DNA from: Cyanobacteria bacterium FACHB-502
GTDB taxonomy: Bacteria > Cyanobacteriota > Cyanobacteriia > Elainellales > Elainellaceae
Assembly (NCBI GenBank): GCA_014695325.1
Contig: JACJNZ010000039.1
Coordinates: forward strand, 124,001 to 188,000
Length of the DNA stretch: 64,000 nucleotides
Reading direction: 5' to 3'
Each line of letters starts with the position of its first letter. The first letter of the stretch is position 1. Under the pieces are notes generated by a model that did not search any database, was not told the DNA's origin, and saw only the letters and a list, made by a program, of their open reading frames with translations. Shown piece by piece: positions 1-9,167 of this stretch. The position numbers and the translations under genes are program-made.

Positions 1-1
1 C

Positions 2-517
2 GCTGATGTCAACATGTCCGAAGAGAGAGTTGTGTTTGCACGAATGGGGGATCGACAGAATGCATACGTCAGCTTCTTCAATGACTTACAACTCAAACTA
101 AATAGTATAGATAGCTTGACGATCCAACCAGCTATGAATCTTCAAGGTCGCTCCTGGTCAAGCATTGAAGTTACATCAGCTGAACTTCCTAAACCTTCTT
201 ATATAAACTTTTCATTTGCTCGTAGGTCTCGATTCCGCATTGAACATTACATTGATACTGGTGAGCAATACCGAAACAAGCAGATTTTTGACGCTCTCTA
301 TAACTACAAGGAAGAGATCGAGACGAAGTTGGGTGAACGTTTAAGTTGGGAAAGGCTTGACAGTAGACGCGCTTGTCGTGTTGCCCTGTATCGTGACGAG
401 GCATCAATTGCTGATCCTCCAGAGCAACTAGCGAAACTACAAGATTGGACAGTCAGAATGACGGTTCGATTCTATAAGGCAGTCATCCCCTATCTACAAA
501 AAGTAGAGCAATCATAG
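2..517 (+). CDS. DUF4268 domain protein, 5' end cut by the window
   Basis: The reading frame is open to the left edge of the window, so the gene is probably truncated; the ATG at 14 may be an internal Met. The visible 167 residues match the general pattern of DUF4268: an aromatic N-terminal helix (FFNDLQLKLN), a strand pair ending in the segment RIEHYIDTG, the NKQIFDALYNYKEEIE helix, and a C-terminal helix with Trp and Phe. This domain is usually the C-terminal part of longer bacterial proteins linked to nuclease-like or DNA-associated modules, but the left part is not visible here, so no function is assigned. The gene ends about 25 bases before a CCCCC/GGGGG palindrome. Confidence 0.6.
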   Translation, partial: ADVNMSEERVVFARMGDRQNAYVSFFNDLQLKLNSIDSLTIQPAMNLQGRSWSSIEVTSAELPKPSYINFSFARRSRFRIEHYIDTGEQYRNKQIFDALYNYKEEIETKLGERLSWERLDSRRACRVALYRDEASIADPPEQLAKLQDWTVRMTVRFYKAVIPYLQKVEQS

Positions 518-542
518 ACCTGCTTGGGTTTGAGGCTTTGTA

Positions 543-597
543 GCCCCCTGGATCTCCCGATCTGGGGGAACTTTAGAGGGGCAATGTAAAACCTTTC
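543..597 (+). repeat. Dispersed CCCCC/GGGGG palindromic element, copy 1
   Basis: Five C residues and five G residues flank a GATC-containing arm, making a hairpin, followed by ggggcaatgtaaaaccttt. The same tail (ggaca/ggcaat, then taaaacctt) occurs near 17092-17111, and the CCCC-TTGGGGGATTTAGG core occurs near 4563-4592 and 17052-17084. It lies between two convergent genes and could also act as a terminator for either. Confidence 0.5.
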
Positions 598-621
598 ACA
601 CCCCTCAAACATCTTTTAACG

Positions 622-3600
622 CTAAGGCATGAGAGAGTCTACCTCGATCGCCCCTAATACTTGCAGTGCGGTTCGTTGTGCTTCTGTAACGCCGATGACC
701 TCAGCAATATTCGTGCCGCTGTAGGGCTGGTCAGGCATGAGCGTGTTGAGGCATTCGCAAGTGTCCATGTCCCAAATATTGATCGTCCCGTTCTGACTGC
801 CACAGGCAAGGGTCAGCGATTCGGGCAGTGTCGGAGAAGGTTGGGTCGAAGAACAAGGACGAAAAGCAATTCCTGTTCGCATTGCCTGGGTCGCGACAGG
901 CAGGATTTTGACGCAGGTTCCGATCGCAACGTCCCATAGGCGAATCGTTTGATCGAGGCTACTGCTGGCAAGCCATTGTCCATCCGAGCTAAATGCCACT
1001 GACCAAACATTGTTGGTATGTCCGATTAGGGCGTGAAGGCATTGCCCGGTCTGTATCGACCAGAGGCGCACGGTTTCGTCGCTGCTAGCACTTGCTAGCC
1101 GTTGTCCATCGGGACTGAAGGCGATCGACTGCACTCGGCTCTGGTGTCCTGCTAAAATCGTCAGGCACTCTCCGGTACTTACCGACCAGAGGCGAGCCGT
1201 TTGATCTTCGCTGCTGCTGGCCAGGATCTCACCATCAGGACTAAAGCTAACCGACCAGACCCAGCCCTCATGTCCCTGCAAAAGGTTAAGGCATTTCCCG
1301 GTGCTGACTGACCAGATTCGCAGCGTGCAATCATCCCCACTACTGGCTAAGAATTCGCCGTTGGGGCTAAAGGCGATCGACTGCACCCAGTTGCGATGTC
1401 CTTGCAGAATTTTGAGGCATTTTCCACTTGATACAGACCACAGGCGTACGGTTTGGTCAGCACTGCTGCTGGCGAGGAGATGTCCTTGAGGATGAAACGC
1501 AACCGATGTCACCCAGCCTTCATGTCCCTGAAGCGTTTGATAATTGCAGGTTTGCAGATCCCAGAGCCGCACGGTTTGGTCGGTGCTGCTGCTCGCGAGC
1601 AGTTGCCCATCTGCCCGAAACGCCACCGAAAACACAGAGTTCGTATAGCCCTTTAAGGTTCTCAAACAACGACCTGTGGCGATATCCCAGAGCCGAACCG
1701 TTTGATCTGCGCTGCCGCTGGCGAGGGTTGCATCCTGAGCATTGAGCGCGACAGAAAAGATCGGATGGGTATGTCCGCGCAGCACGGTACGGCATTCGCC
1801 CGTTTGTAAATCCCAGATTCTCACGGTTTTGTCGTCGCCACCGCTGATCAGGGTCAAGCCATCTTCGCTCCAGGCGATCGATCGTACTCGCGCAGGGGCT
1901 CCACCGTCCTGCAAAGTCTGAATCCATTTTCCGGTTGCCACATCCCAAAGGCGAATTGTGCCGTCTGCGCTCCCGCTGGCAATGATTTGTCCATCAGTTC
2001 GCCATGCCACTGACCAAACCCGATCACTGTGCCCCTGAAACACCTGCTGACTTCCGGTTGCCACATCCCAAAGGCGAATTGTGCCGTCGGAACTGCCGCT
2101 GGCAAGCCAGGACTCTGCAATCGGACTCCAGGCAACCGCAAGAACGCTGCCCTGATGCCCGGATAATTGGCTGAACTCAATGCCCGTGGCAAGATCCCAA
2201 ATTCTGACGGTGAATTCGTCGCTGCCGCTCGCTAACCAACGATCGTTTAGATTAAAGGCGATCGTCCAGGCTGCCAATCGATGTCCAGTAAAGATTTGCG
2301 TGCATTCTCCCGTATCAGTTTGCCAGAGGCGAATGGTCTTATCATTGCTGCAACTGCCTACCGTTTGACCATCGGCACTAAAGGCGATCGCCCAGATCCA
2401 GCCCTGATGTCCTGCAAAGTCAAGCAGGGGTTTTGCATTACTGGTTTGCCATAGCCGCAGCCGTCCTTCTGCATCTCCGGTCGCTAAGCGATCGCCGTCT
2501 GGGTGGAATGCTACAGCAAAAACAATGCTGAGCGGTTCGGCAAAAACAGCGTTCGATAAATCAGACTGGGCAAAGTTAACTCGGTGCAGCGTGGACTGCT
2601 GAAAATTGGCGTGCCATAGGGTTAATTGGGAAAGGTCGGTATTCCTGAAATACGTCTGCTGTTGAGCCAGCAAATTCCACAGGTTGCCGCCCATATAGCC
2701 CGTAACCGAGGAAGGCTTTTCCCGAAGCTGCTTTAGACACTGTAGCAACTGATCGGCTAAGGAGATAGAACCGTCCCAATCAGTCTGTAACTGCTGCACG
2801 ATCGGCTGAAGAATCAATCGAATCTGTGCTTCTTGAATGTAATCTTTGTGCCGGGTGTTGAGCAGGGCAAAGCCTTTGAGAAATCGGGCTTGAGCAACTC
2901 CGGTTTGCGAGCGAATTTCCTGACACACGCCATTCACCAGACGATCGCTGACATATTCCATAACTGCGGGCTGAAGCGAGAACAGGGAACTTCGCTTTCC
3001 CATTCCTACAGACTGCGTTTTTTCGATCAGCGATCGTTGTTCCAAAGCTTCCAAAATCGCAATCAAGTTTTGCGCTGAAATGCTGGGAAAGATATCCGTC
3101 TTTAAATCATTGATTGAAGCAGGTTCACGATAGAGTGCAAGCCAATAAATAATATTTTTTTCGGCTTCTGATAAACGCTCAAACTGTTGTTCGATCAATG
3201 TGCGAATATTTCCTGAAACAAATGTCTCTTGCTTGAGAAATTCAGAAATACTGCCGTCAAATAAATTCTGGATTGTTGCTGCAATAATTTTCAGAGCAAG
3301 GGGATTACCTGCATAGCCCGCGATGAGCTGATGCCATTCTGCCGCTGTACCTTGAAAGGTTCCCTTGAGCTGCAAAAGTGCCTGTCCTTCCTCTGGAGGC
3401 AATCCGGCGAGCTGCAATCCCCGCACGGGTAAATTAACTCCTTCCAGCAGGGCAACCTCCGGCGGCTTTTCGCGGCTGGTCAGCAGCACACAGCTCTGAT
3501 GAACCGTTTCACCGACCTGCTGGAACAGTTCGCCATACTCCTCATAGCCTTCGCGGTAGGAGCCGCTTTGCAAAATCGATTCGACGTTATCTAGAATGAT

Positions 3601-4308
3601 CAAGCAGCGATGGTTCCGCAGTTCCTTCAAAAGCTGCGATCGTCGTCCACTCTCGGTTTCTGGGAACTGAGCCGCATCATTTCCCAAAAATTGCAGGATT
3701 TCAGCCAGCAGATCTGAAAAAGCAGGGGCATTGCGAAGCGATCGCCAAATCACCCGCTTAAAATGGGACTGAATCTGCTGCGCCAGCTTCACTGACAGCG
3801 TGGTTTTACCCATGCCGCCCATGCCCAGTAGCGTGACCAAACGGCAGCGTGCAGTTCCGCTGATCTCTGTCGGAGCGCCCAAAATCCACTGCTCTAACTT
3901 TGCCAGTTCAGTCTGTCGCCCATAAAAAAAGCTGACATCGGTAGCTTCGCCCCAATCCTGTTCAGGCGGTGTTGAAGCAACCGGGGCAGCAACGGGGACA
4001 ATCGCTGTTTCGCTGACTGCTTCGGGCTGGCTACTTTGCTGCGCCATTTGACGCTCGATCGCCGATCGAAAACTGGTTTTTGTAACTTTTTCGCCTAAAA
4101 CTTCGGATAACAGTTTCCAGAGCTTGGGTCCAATATCGTGCTTGAGATAAGTGGGCGAATAGCCATAGGCATCGGCGATCTGGTCATAGCTTTGCCGAGT
4201 CCACGACCAAGATGCCCGCAACATGGCTTGCTGCAAGTCAGTTAAGTGAAGTCCGGTTTTGGCAAACACTAAAGCGTCTGTAAACAATAACGCCTGATCG
4301 ATCTCCAT
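622..4308 (-). CDS. NB-ARC ATPase with 14 WD40 repeats (STAND-type signalling protein)
   Basis: A 1228-residue STAND-type NTPase. Residues 1-90 form a small helical/HTH-like N-terminal domain like that found in vWA-MoxR-associated proteins. The NB-ARC ATPase follows, with Walker A GMGGMGKTT at 162-170 and Walker B LIILD at 236-240. A helical arm reaches about residue 550, and a short pentapeptide-like patch (LWHANFQQSTL) precedes the repeats. The C-terminal half has 14 WD40 repeats counted by their closing RLW/RIW/NIW motifs, enough for two seven-bladed propellers. Such proteins are thought to be sensor switches in signalling, defence or programmed death; the trigger is unknown. There is no separate effector domain besides the N-terminal helices, so a partner protein is likely. 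The gene stands alone and starts with ATG. Confidence 0.88.
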   Translation of the reverse strand: MEIDQALLFTDALVFAKTGLHLTDLQQAMLRASWSWTRQSYDQIADAYGYSPTYLKHDIGPKLWKLLSEVLGEKVTKTSFRSAIERQMAQQSSQPEAVSETAIVPVAAPVASTPPEQDWGEATDVSFFYGRQTELAKLEQWILGAPTEISGTARCRLVTLLGMGGMGKTTLSVKLAQQIQSHFKRVIWRSLRNAPAFSDLLAEILQFLGNDAAQFPETESGRRSQLLKELRNHRCLIILDNVESILQSGSYREGYEEYGELFQQVGETVHQSCVLLTSREKPPEVALLEGVNLPVRGLQLAGLPPEEGQALLQLKGTFQGTAAEWHQLIAGYAGNPLALKIIAATIQNLFDGSISEFLKQETFVSGNIRTLIEQQFERLSEAEKNIIYWLALYREPASINDLKTDIFPSISAQNLIAILEALEQRSLIEKTQSVGMGKRSSLFSLQPAVMEYVSDRLVNGVCQEIRSQTGVAQARFLKGFALLNTRHKDYIQEAQIRLILQPIVQQLQTDWDGSISLADQLLQCLKQLREKPSSVTGYMGGNLWNLLAQQQTYFRNTDLSQLTLWHANFQQSTLHRVNFAQSDLSNAVFAEPLSIVFAVAFHPDGDRLATGDAEGRLRLWQTSNAKPLLDFAGHQGWIWAIAFSADGQTVGSCSNDKTIRLWQTDTGECTQIFTGHRLAAWTIAFNLNDRWLASGSDEFTVRIWDLATGIEFSQLSGHQGSVLAVAWSPIAESWLASGSSDGTIRLWDVATGSQQVFQGHSDRVWSVAWRTDGQIIASGSADGTIRLWDVATGKWIQTLQDGGAPARVRSIAWSEDGLTLISGGDDKTVRIWDLQTGECRTVLRGHTHPIFSVALNAQDATLASGSADQTVRLWDIATGRCLRTLKGYTNSVFSVAFRADGQLLASSSTDQTVRLWDLQTCNYQTLQGHEGWVTSVAFHPQGHLLASSSADQTVRLWSVSSGKCLKILQGHRNWVQSIAFSPNGEFLASSGDDCTLRIWSVSTGKCLNLLQGHEGWVWSVSFSPDGEILASSSEDQTARLWSVSTGECLTILAGHQSRVQSIAFSPDGQRLASASSDETVRLWSIQTGQCLHALIGHTNNVWSVAFSSDGQWLASSSLDQTIRLWDVAIGTCVKILPVATQAMRTGIAFRPCSSTQPSPTLPESLTLACGSQNGTINIWDMDTCECLNTLMPDQPYSGTNIAEVIGVTEAQRTALQVLGAIEVDSLMP

Positions 4309-4496
4309 GCGGCAATATTAGAAGAGGTATAATTTTCTACAAATTTTCGATCGCTTTATACTCATTATCCCAGCACTCCTGATCGAGTTGAATTACCAAG
4401 TTGAGATACATTGGCTTCAGGCAAGTCATTTCTTCGGTTTAATGGTTTTAATCATGCAGGCATCTATCTATCTATTTTTTCAAACGATCCTTTTTC

Positions 4497-4641
4497 GGCG
4501 TTGCTGAATCGAAGTATGATACGCCCCCCTAGCCCTCCAAAGGTGGGAGGAACCAGAATTCAAAGTCCCCCAGCATTGGGGGATTTAGGGGGCGATACAG
4601 AAGCTAAATTTGCACCCTTCATATCCCGATTCAGCAATGCC
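4497..4641. mobile_element. 145-bp MITE with terminal inverted repeats and 8-bp target duplication
   Basis: The left end (4497-4520) begins GGCGTTGCTGAATCG and the right end, read inward on the other strand (4619-4641), begins GGCATTGCTGAATCG; the similarity continues to about 23 bases. The octamer CCTTTTTC lies immediately outside both ends (4489-4496 and 4642-4649), which is the expected target-site duplication. The interior has no ORF of its own and carries the CCCCC-AGCATT-GGGGG dispersed palindrome (4567-4582). It is a non-autonomous element that would depend on a transposase elsewhere. It sits 32 bases upstream of the heme-cyclase gene, so it may provide or disrupt that gene's leader. 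Confidence 0.8.
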
Positions 4642-4673
4642 CCTTTTTCTAACTATTTTTTAACGAAGGATTC

Positions 4674-6503
4674 ATGGGCAAGATTTGGAACTGGGTTTTT
4701 CGGCTTTTAATGAGGCGGATTGTGCTGATCCTTGTCCTCCTGTTTTGTATTGCGGCAGGGGTCGTGTTCTCTAATATGTCACGTCTGTCTGCCAGTTTGA
4801 TTGAATCCCAGGCAACTCAAAATGCTGAACTTTATACGCAATCCTTTAATCAAGCAATTGATCTCTATAGCCAGGCGGCTGTTGAACGCGCCAAAACGGT
4901 CGATGGCATTTCCGTCACCCATGCCTATCTCACTCAAAGCGGAGCGATTCCCCTGCCTTCTACCTTTGCGATCGAACTGAGCGATCGAATCACCGAAGAA
5001 AATCGCGATATGTCAATGCGGTTTTATAGCGACTTTCCGTTTCCCTGGCGCAAAGAGGGCGGAATGCGAGATGGCTTTGAGCGCGATGCTTTGGCGTATT
5101 TACGGAAAAATCCTCAGCAAAAATTCTCGCGCATCGAAAAAGTCAACGGACTGACCACCTTTCGCTACGGCGAAGCTAGCATTATGAGAGCGACCTGTGT
5201 TGCCTGCCACAATACCCACCCCAATAGCCCCAAAAAAGATTGGGAAGTGGGCGATGTCGGCGGTGTTTGGGAAGTGAGTCAAACGATCGACAGCCTGAAT
5301 CAGAAAGTGAGCCACGAGCTGAGAGATACCTTTTTCATGCTCGGTAGCCTTTCGTTTATTGGGCTTTCCGGGCTGGGGCTGGTGGTGGGCAAGCTGCGCG
5401 AAACTGCCCGCGAACTGGAAGGACGGGTGCAGGCACGAACGGCAGATCTGGCAAACGTCAATCAAGATTTAGAAAACCGCAACCAGCTGATTCGTCAGGT
5501 GTTTGGTCGTTATCTCAGCAACGAGATTGTGATGAACCTGCTGGAAAACCCGGAAGGTTTGAAGCTGGGGGGCGATCGCCGCAAAATCACGATTCTGACT
5601 TCTGACCTGCGTGGCTTTACCGCTTTAGCAGAGCGATTGCAGCCCGAAGACGTGATTCATATCCTCAATCTCTACCTGGGGCAAATGTCGGAGGTGATCA
5701 ATCAGTACCAGGGAACGATCGACGAATTCATGGGCGATGGCATTTTGGTGCTGTTTGGTGCGCCGACTGCCCGCTCTGACGATGCCCTGCGAGCCGTTGC
5801 CTGTGCCTGTGCGATGCAGCTTGCAATGGGCGCGGTAAATGCTCAGCTTCAGTCACGGGGCTTGTCTCCCCTGGCAATGGGCATCGGCATTCACACCGGA
5901 GATGTGGTAGTGGGCAACATTGGCTCAGAACAGCGCACCAAATACGGCATTGTCGGCAGCCCGGTTAACCTGACTTATCGGATCGAGTCCTACACCCAGG
6001 GCGGACAAATTCTCATTTCCGAAGACACCCTGCAAGAAGCCGGATCAAGCGTCAAAATCACCCGCCAAAAGCAGGTGCAGCCCAAAGGCATTCAGCAGCC
6101 GATTGTGGTTTATGAAGTTTACGGCGTCAGCGGCTATTACAATCTCTATTTGCCTAAAGAAGAAGAAGCCCTTTTCAATCTGCCCCGCCCCCTTCGGCTA
6201 CGCTATGCGATCGTGGAAGACAAGCGGGTGAGCAATGTTTATTTTGAAGGTCATTTAGTCAAGCTCTCGTCCAAGAAAGCGGCGATCGTTGCAGCAGATC
6301 GAAACAGTCTCCCCAGCGAAATGACCAATCTCAAAATCAATCTATTCCTCCCCAGCCCAACCCAACCCGCCCAAACAACGTCCGAAGAACTGTATGCCAA
6401 GGTCGTCAGACAGCGCACCAGCGAAAGAACTTTTGCGATCGCCTTCGCCACCCTGCCACCGCTCCTCCAGCAATATTTCGACCATCTCTCTAACAACCCC
6501 TAA
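4674..6503 (+). CDS. Class III nucleotide cyclase with periplasmic c-type heme sensor (DUF3365), probably guanylate cyclase
   Basis: Makes a cyclic nucleotide from a nucleoside triphosphate in response to a periplasmic signal. The 609 residues are arranged as TM helix about 15-33, a DUF3365/Tll0287-like sensor 35-215 with a heme c motif C175-V-A-C178-H179, TM helix 219-239, a linker coiled coil, a class III catalytic domain about 300-450, and a C-terminal PilZ-like beta region (tentative). Metal-binding Asp311 (TSDLRGF) and Asp355 (FMGDG) and the transition-state pair Asn432/Arg436 are present. The purine-selecting positions read Glu351 and Gly425 instead of the Lys and Asp/Thr of adenylate cyclases; as I recall, Glu/Gly is the pair in the cyanobacterial guanylate cyclase Cya2. 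The VTT gene follows 45 bases downstream and may be cotranscribed. Confidence 0.85.
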   Translation: MGKIWNWVFRLLMRRIVLILVLLFCIAAGVVFSNMSRLSASLIESQATQNAELYTQSFNQAIDLYSQAAVERAKTVDGISVTHAYLTQSGAIPLPSTFAIELSDRITEENRDMSMRFYSDFPFPWRKEGGMRDGFERDALAYLRKNPQQKFSRIEKVNGLTTFRYGEASIMRATCVACHNTHPNSPKKDWEVGDVGGVWEVSQTIDSLNQKVSHELRDTFFMLGSLSFIGLSGLGLVVGKLRETARELEGRVQARTADLANVNQDLENRNQLIRQVFGRYLSNEIVMNLLENPEGLKLGGDRRKITILTSDLRGFTALAERLQPEDVIHILNLYLGQMSEVINQYQGTIDEFMGDGILVLFGAPTARSDDALRAVACACAMQLAMGAVNAQLQSRGLSPLAMGIGIHTGDVVVGNIGSEQRTKYGIVGSPVNLTYRIESYTQGGQILISEDTLQEAGSSVKITRQKQVQPKGIQQPIVVYEVYGVSGYYNLYLPKEEEALFNLPRPLRLRYAIVEDKRVSNVYFEGHLVKLSSKKAAIVAADRNSLPSEMTNLKINLFLPSPTQPAQTTSEELYAKVVRQRTSERTFAIAFATLPPLLQQYFDHLSNNP

Positions 6504-6548
6504 TCCCCTGACTCCCTCGCCCCCACCTTCCCACTTCCCCATTTCCCC

Positions 6549-7193
6549 ATGTCCCTGAAACCCCTTCCTCTCCTTCGCGGCATCCTGATCGGACTGCTCC
6601 TCGTTGGCATTCTCTGGCTCCTGCAAACGATCGGTCTTCAGCAGGTTCGCGAACAGGTCGATCGCTTTGGCATCTGGGCACCAGCGATCGTCTTTGGCTT
6701 GCGCTTTACCAGCGTTATTCTGCCCGTGTTGCCGGGAACCGCTTATGCAGTGCTGGCAGGCGGGTTATTTGGCTTCTCGTGGGGGTTAGCCGTGGTCGCA
6801 CTGGCAGATCTGGCATCTTGCACGTTTAATTTCTACATTGCGCGGCGATACGGACGTGGCTGGGTCGAGCGGTTTGTCGGACAGCAATTTATGGAAAAGA
6901 TCGATCGCCTCGGTCAGCAGCATCTAGAGCGCAATTTCTTTCTGATGATGGGATTTCTCATGACCGGACTGTTTGATTTTGTTGCCTATGCGATCGGACT
7001 CACCCAGATTCGCTGGCAAAGCTATCTGGTCGCTCTGCTGGTGAGTATTGCGATCGCCAAACCGCTCTGGGTCGCTGCCGGAGCCGGAATTTTCGAAGGC
7101 AGCCGCCTTTTGCTAGGGTTTGCACTGCTGGCAGCCTTTGGAATCGGAATCATCACGGCTGTGGTGCGGCGATCGAGTCAGCAGATTGAGTGA
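6549..7193 (+). CDS. TVP38/TMEM64 family (VTT domain) inner-membrane protein
   Basis: A 214-residue hydrophobic protein with five to six membrane segments. The VTT/DedA-like core is seen in the re-entrant region around LPGTAYAVLAGGLFGF and in the RYGRGWVERFVG loop, followed by MMGFLMTGLFDFVAYAIG. Proteins of this superfamily include DedA transporters and eukaryotic lipid scramblases such as TMEM41B; a role in lipid movement or membrane homeostasis is therefore possible, but the substrate cannot be read from sequence. It starts 45 bases after the heme-sensor cyclase in the same direction and converges with the permease gene 22 bases downstream. Confidence 0.85.
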   Translation: MSLKPLPLLRGILIGLLLVGILWLLQTIGLQQVREQVDRFGIWAPAIVFGLRFTSVILPVLPGTAYAVLAGGLFGFSWGLAVVALADLASCTFNFYIARRYGRGWVERFVGQQFMEKIDRLGQQHLERNFFLMMGFLMTGLFDFVAYAIGLTQIRWQSYLVALLVSIAIAKPLWVAAGAGIFEGSRLLLGFALLAAFGIGIITAVVRRSSQQIE

Positions 7194-7214
7194 CGATCGA
7201 AGGGTATCTTTTAC

Positions 7215-9167
7215 TCACCCGCCCACATGAATCACCGGACGATGCTGAGGCTTCCGCTCGGCTTTCCGCAGCACCTCTCGCGTTACCACCGCAATATCCC
7301 CTTCGCCAAAAAGGATGAATCGCAGCAGGTATTGAATCGGGTTGCCTTCGATCCAGCCAAAATAGACATGGGGCAGTTCACCCGTCTGATCACGGATGTA
7401 GAGTAGGATGGCGGCAATCGCATTTGGAACCGCAGCCCCCTGAGCGCGCAAAATTCGATAGTTGCCAACCTCAACGCCCCTAAGCCGAATCTTCTCGGCA
7501 AATTCAGAAGCATCCGCGACCTGGATTTCTAGAAACAGCACCGAATCCGTCGGCGGAATGTGGTTGTCCTCCCGCACTTCCTCTTCTTTAGCACGATATT
7601 CGGCTTCGTCGCCTACAGTAAGCCGATTGGCAATCAGGCGAATCATTCCTTGATTGGCTTCCTCCTCGGCAATAAAACGGCGGGCAGTTTCATCCATATC
7701 AATTTGTTCGACGCGCAGTTCAGTCGATCGCCAGACGCGAGACACCAGCGACACCAAGATAATTGCGCCAATAAAAGATGCGGCAATCCGAATGCCTTCA
7801 GGACGCTCAATGATGTTGGTGATCGTCGTATAGATAAACACGAGCGTAATCGTCCCAAACACAATCCTGCCTCGTTTTGCGCCGTGGCGATGGGCAGCCA
7901 GCGTTACTGCAAAAGCAGCTGAAGTCATCAGCACCAGCACCCCAGTGGCATAAGCTCCGCCCTGTGCCTCTACATTTGCCTTAAAGAGCAGCGTTACGAC
8001 AAAGGCGATCAGCGTAAACACCAGCACGAGCGGTCGGGTTGCCCTTGCCCAGTCGGGAGCCATGCCATAGCGGGGCAGATAGCGCGGCACAATATTGAGC
8101 AAGCCTGCCATTGCCGAGGCTCCGGCAAACCAGAGAATCGAAATAGTGCTGAGGTCGTACAGCGTGCCAAATCCGTTGCCCAGATATTGATGCGCTAGAT
8201 AAGCGAGGGCACGTCCGCTGGCTCTGCCGCCAGGCTGAAACTCAGCAGCGGGGATTAGCAAAATAGTAACAAAGCTGCTCGTAATCAGAAAAAAGCTCAT
8301 GATCAGCGCGGCACTGGTCAGCAGCTTATGGGTGTTCTGAATTCGCCCTTTCGGATGCTCCTCGGTGTCGCCAGGTTTACCCTTCACCAGAGGCATGACA
8401 GCCGCACCCGTTTCAAAGCCAGACAGTCCGAGGGCAAGCTTGGGAAACAGTAGGGCACTGATCGCCAACATTGTCAGGGGATTACCGCGTTCGGTCAACA
8501 GGGCAGTGCGCCAGTTATCAATTACGATCGGCTGCTGAATCACCTGGGTCACGCCCATGCCCACCACAATGAGATTGAGCAGCAAATAAACTCCTACCAG
8601 AACCACCGCTAGCCCGATCGCTTCCCGAAATCCGCGCAAAAAGACTGCAGCCAGCAAAGCCACCAAAATCAGCGTAATTGGCACTTCGTGCCCGTGAAAA
8701 ACATGAGAGACGATCGGGTTTTCGACAATGTGAGCGGTTGCGTCTGCCGCCGACAGCGTGATTGTAATAATAAAGTCCGTGGCGACAAAGCCCAGTAAAC
8801 AAAGCACAAACAGCTTGCCCTGCCACCAAGACAGCAAATGCTCCAGCATGGCGATCGAGCCTTCCCCGTGCGGGCTCATCTGCGCCACGCGGCGATAAAT
8901 TGGCAGTGCGCCAAAAAGGGTCAGCAAAACCAGGATCAGGGTGGCGATTGGGGAGAGCGATCCCGCAGCAAGGGCGGCAATTCCGGGCTGATAGCCCAAC
9001 GTCGAAAAATAGTCTACTCCGGTCAGACACATCACCTGCCACCACGGATGCTTGGGATGAGCCTGTTCCTTGGTGTATGGACCTTCTTTACTGGTATGTG
9101 CTTCTTCAAGCAGCCAGTGGGCGAGCCTGCTGCGGTGCACTGTGGCTGATCTGCTTCGCTTAACCAT
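7215..9167 (-). CDS. APC-superfamily permease with C-terminal cytoplasmic domain
   Basis: A 650-residue protein with about twelve membrane helices in residues 45-470 followed by a roughly 180-residue soluble C-terminal domain. The first helix has the broken-helix region [20 protein letters not shown] typical of the amino acid-polyamine-organocation fold, followed by [17 protein letters not shown]. Helix-plus-long-tail architecture is also seen in KUP- and KimA-like potassium importers, so the substrate could be an amino acid or K+; I cannot decide. The soluble tail ([15 protein letters not shown] onward) is probably regulatory. ATG start with a GGAG about nine bases upstream. The 370-base leader shows no riboswitch that I can defend. 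Confidence 0.8.
   Translation of the reverse strand: MVKRSRSATVHRSRLAHWLLEEAHTSKEGPYTKEQAHPKHPWWQVMCLTGVDYFSTLGYQPGIAALAAGSLSPIATLILVLLTLFGALPIYRRVAQMSPHGEGSIAMLEHLLSWWQGKLFVLCLLGFVATDFIITITLSAADATAHIVENPIVSHVFHGHEVPITLILVALLAAVFLRGFREAIGLAVVLVGVYLLLNLIVVGMGVTQVIQQPIVIDNWRTALLTERGNPLTMLAISALLFPKLALGLSGFETGAAVMPLVKGKPGDTEEHPKGRIQNTHKLLTSAALIMSFFLITSSFVTILLIPAAEFQPGGRASGRALAYLAHQYLGNGFGTLYDLSTISILWFAGASAMAGLLNIVPRYLPRYGMAPDWARATRPLVLVFTLIAFVVTLLFKANVEAQGGAYATGVLVLMTSAAFAVTLAAHRHGAKRGRIVFGTITLVFIYTTITNIIERPEGIRIAASFIGAIILVSLVSRVWRSTELRVEQIDMDETARRFIAEEEANQGMIRLIANRLTVGDEAEYRAKEEEVREDNHIPPTDSVLFLEIQVADASEFAEKIRLRGVEVGNYRILRAQGAAVPNAIAAILLYIRDQTGELPHVYFGWIEGNPIQYLLRFILFGEGDIAVVTREVLRKAERKPQHRPVIHVGG

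Noticed and set aside
661-2368. Several ORFs of 60-140 codons on both strands inside the WD40 gene
   Set aside because: They are frame shadows of the WD40 repeats and their lengths reflect the repeat composition; no ribosome-binding sites or family features.
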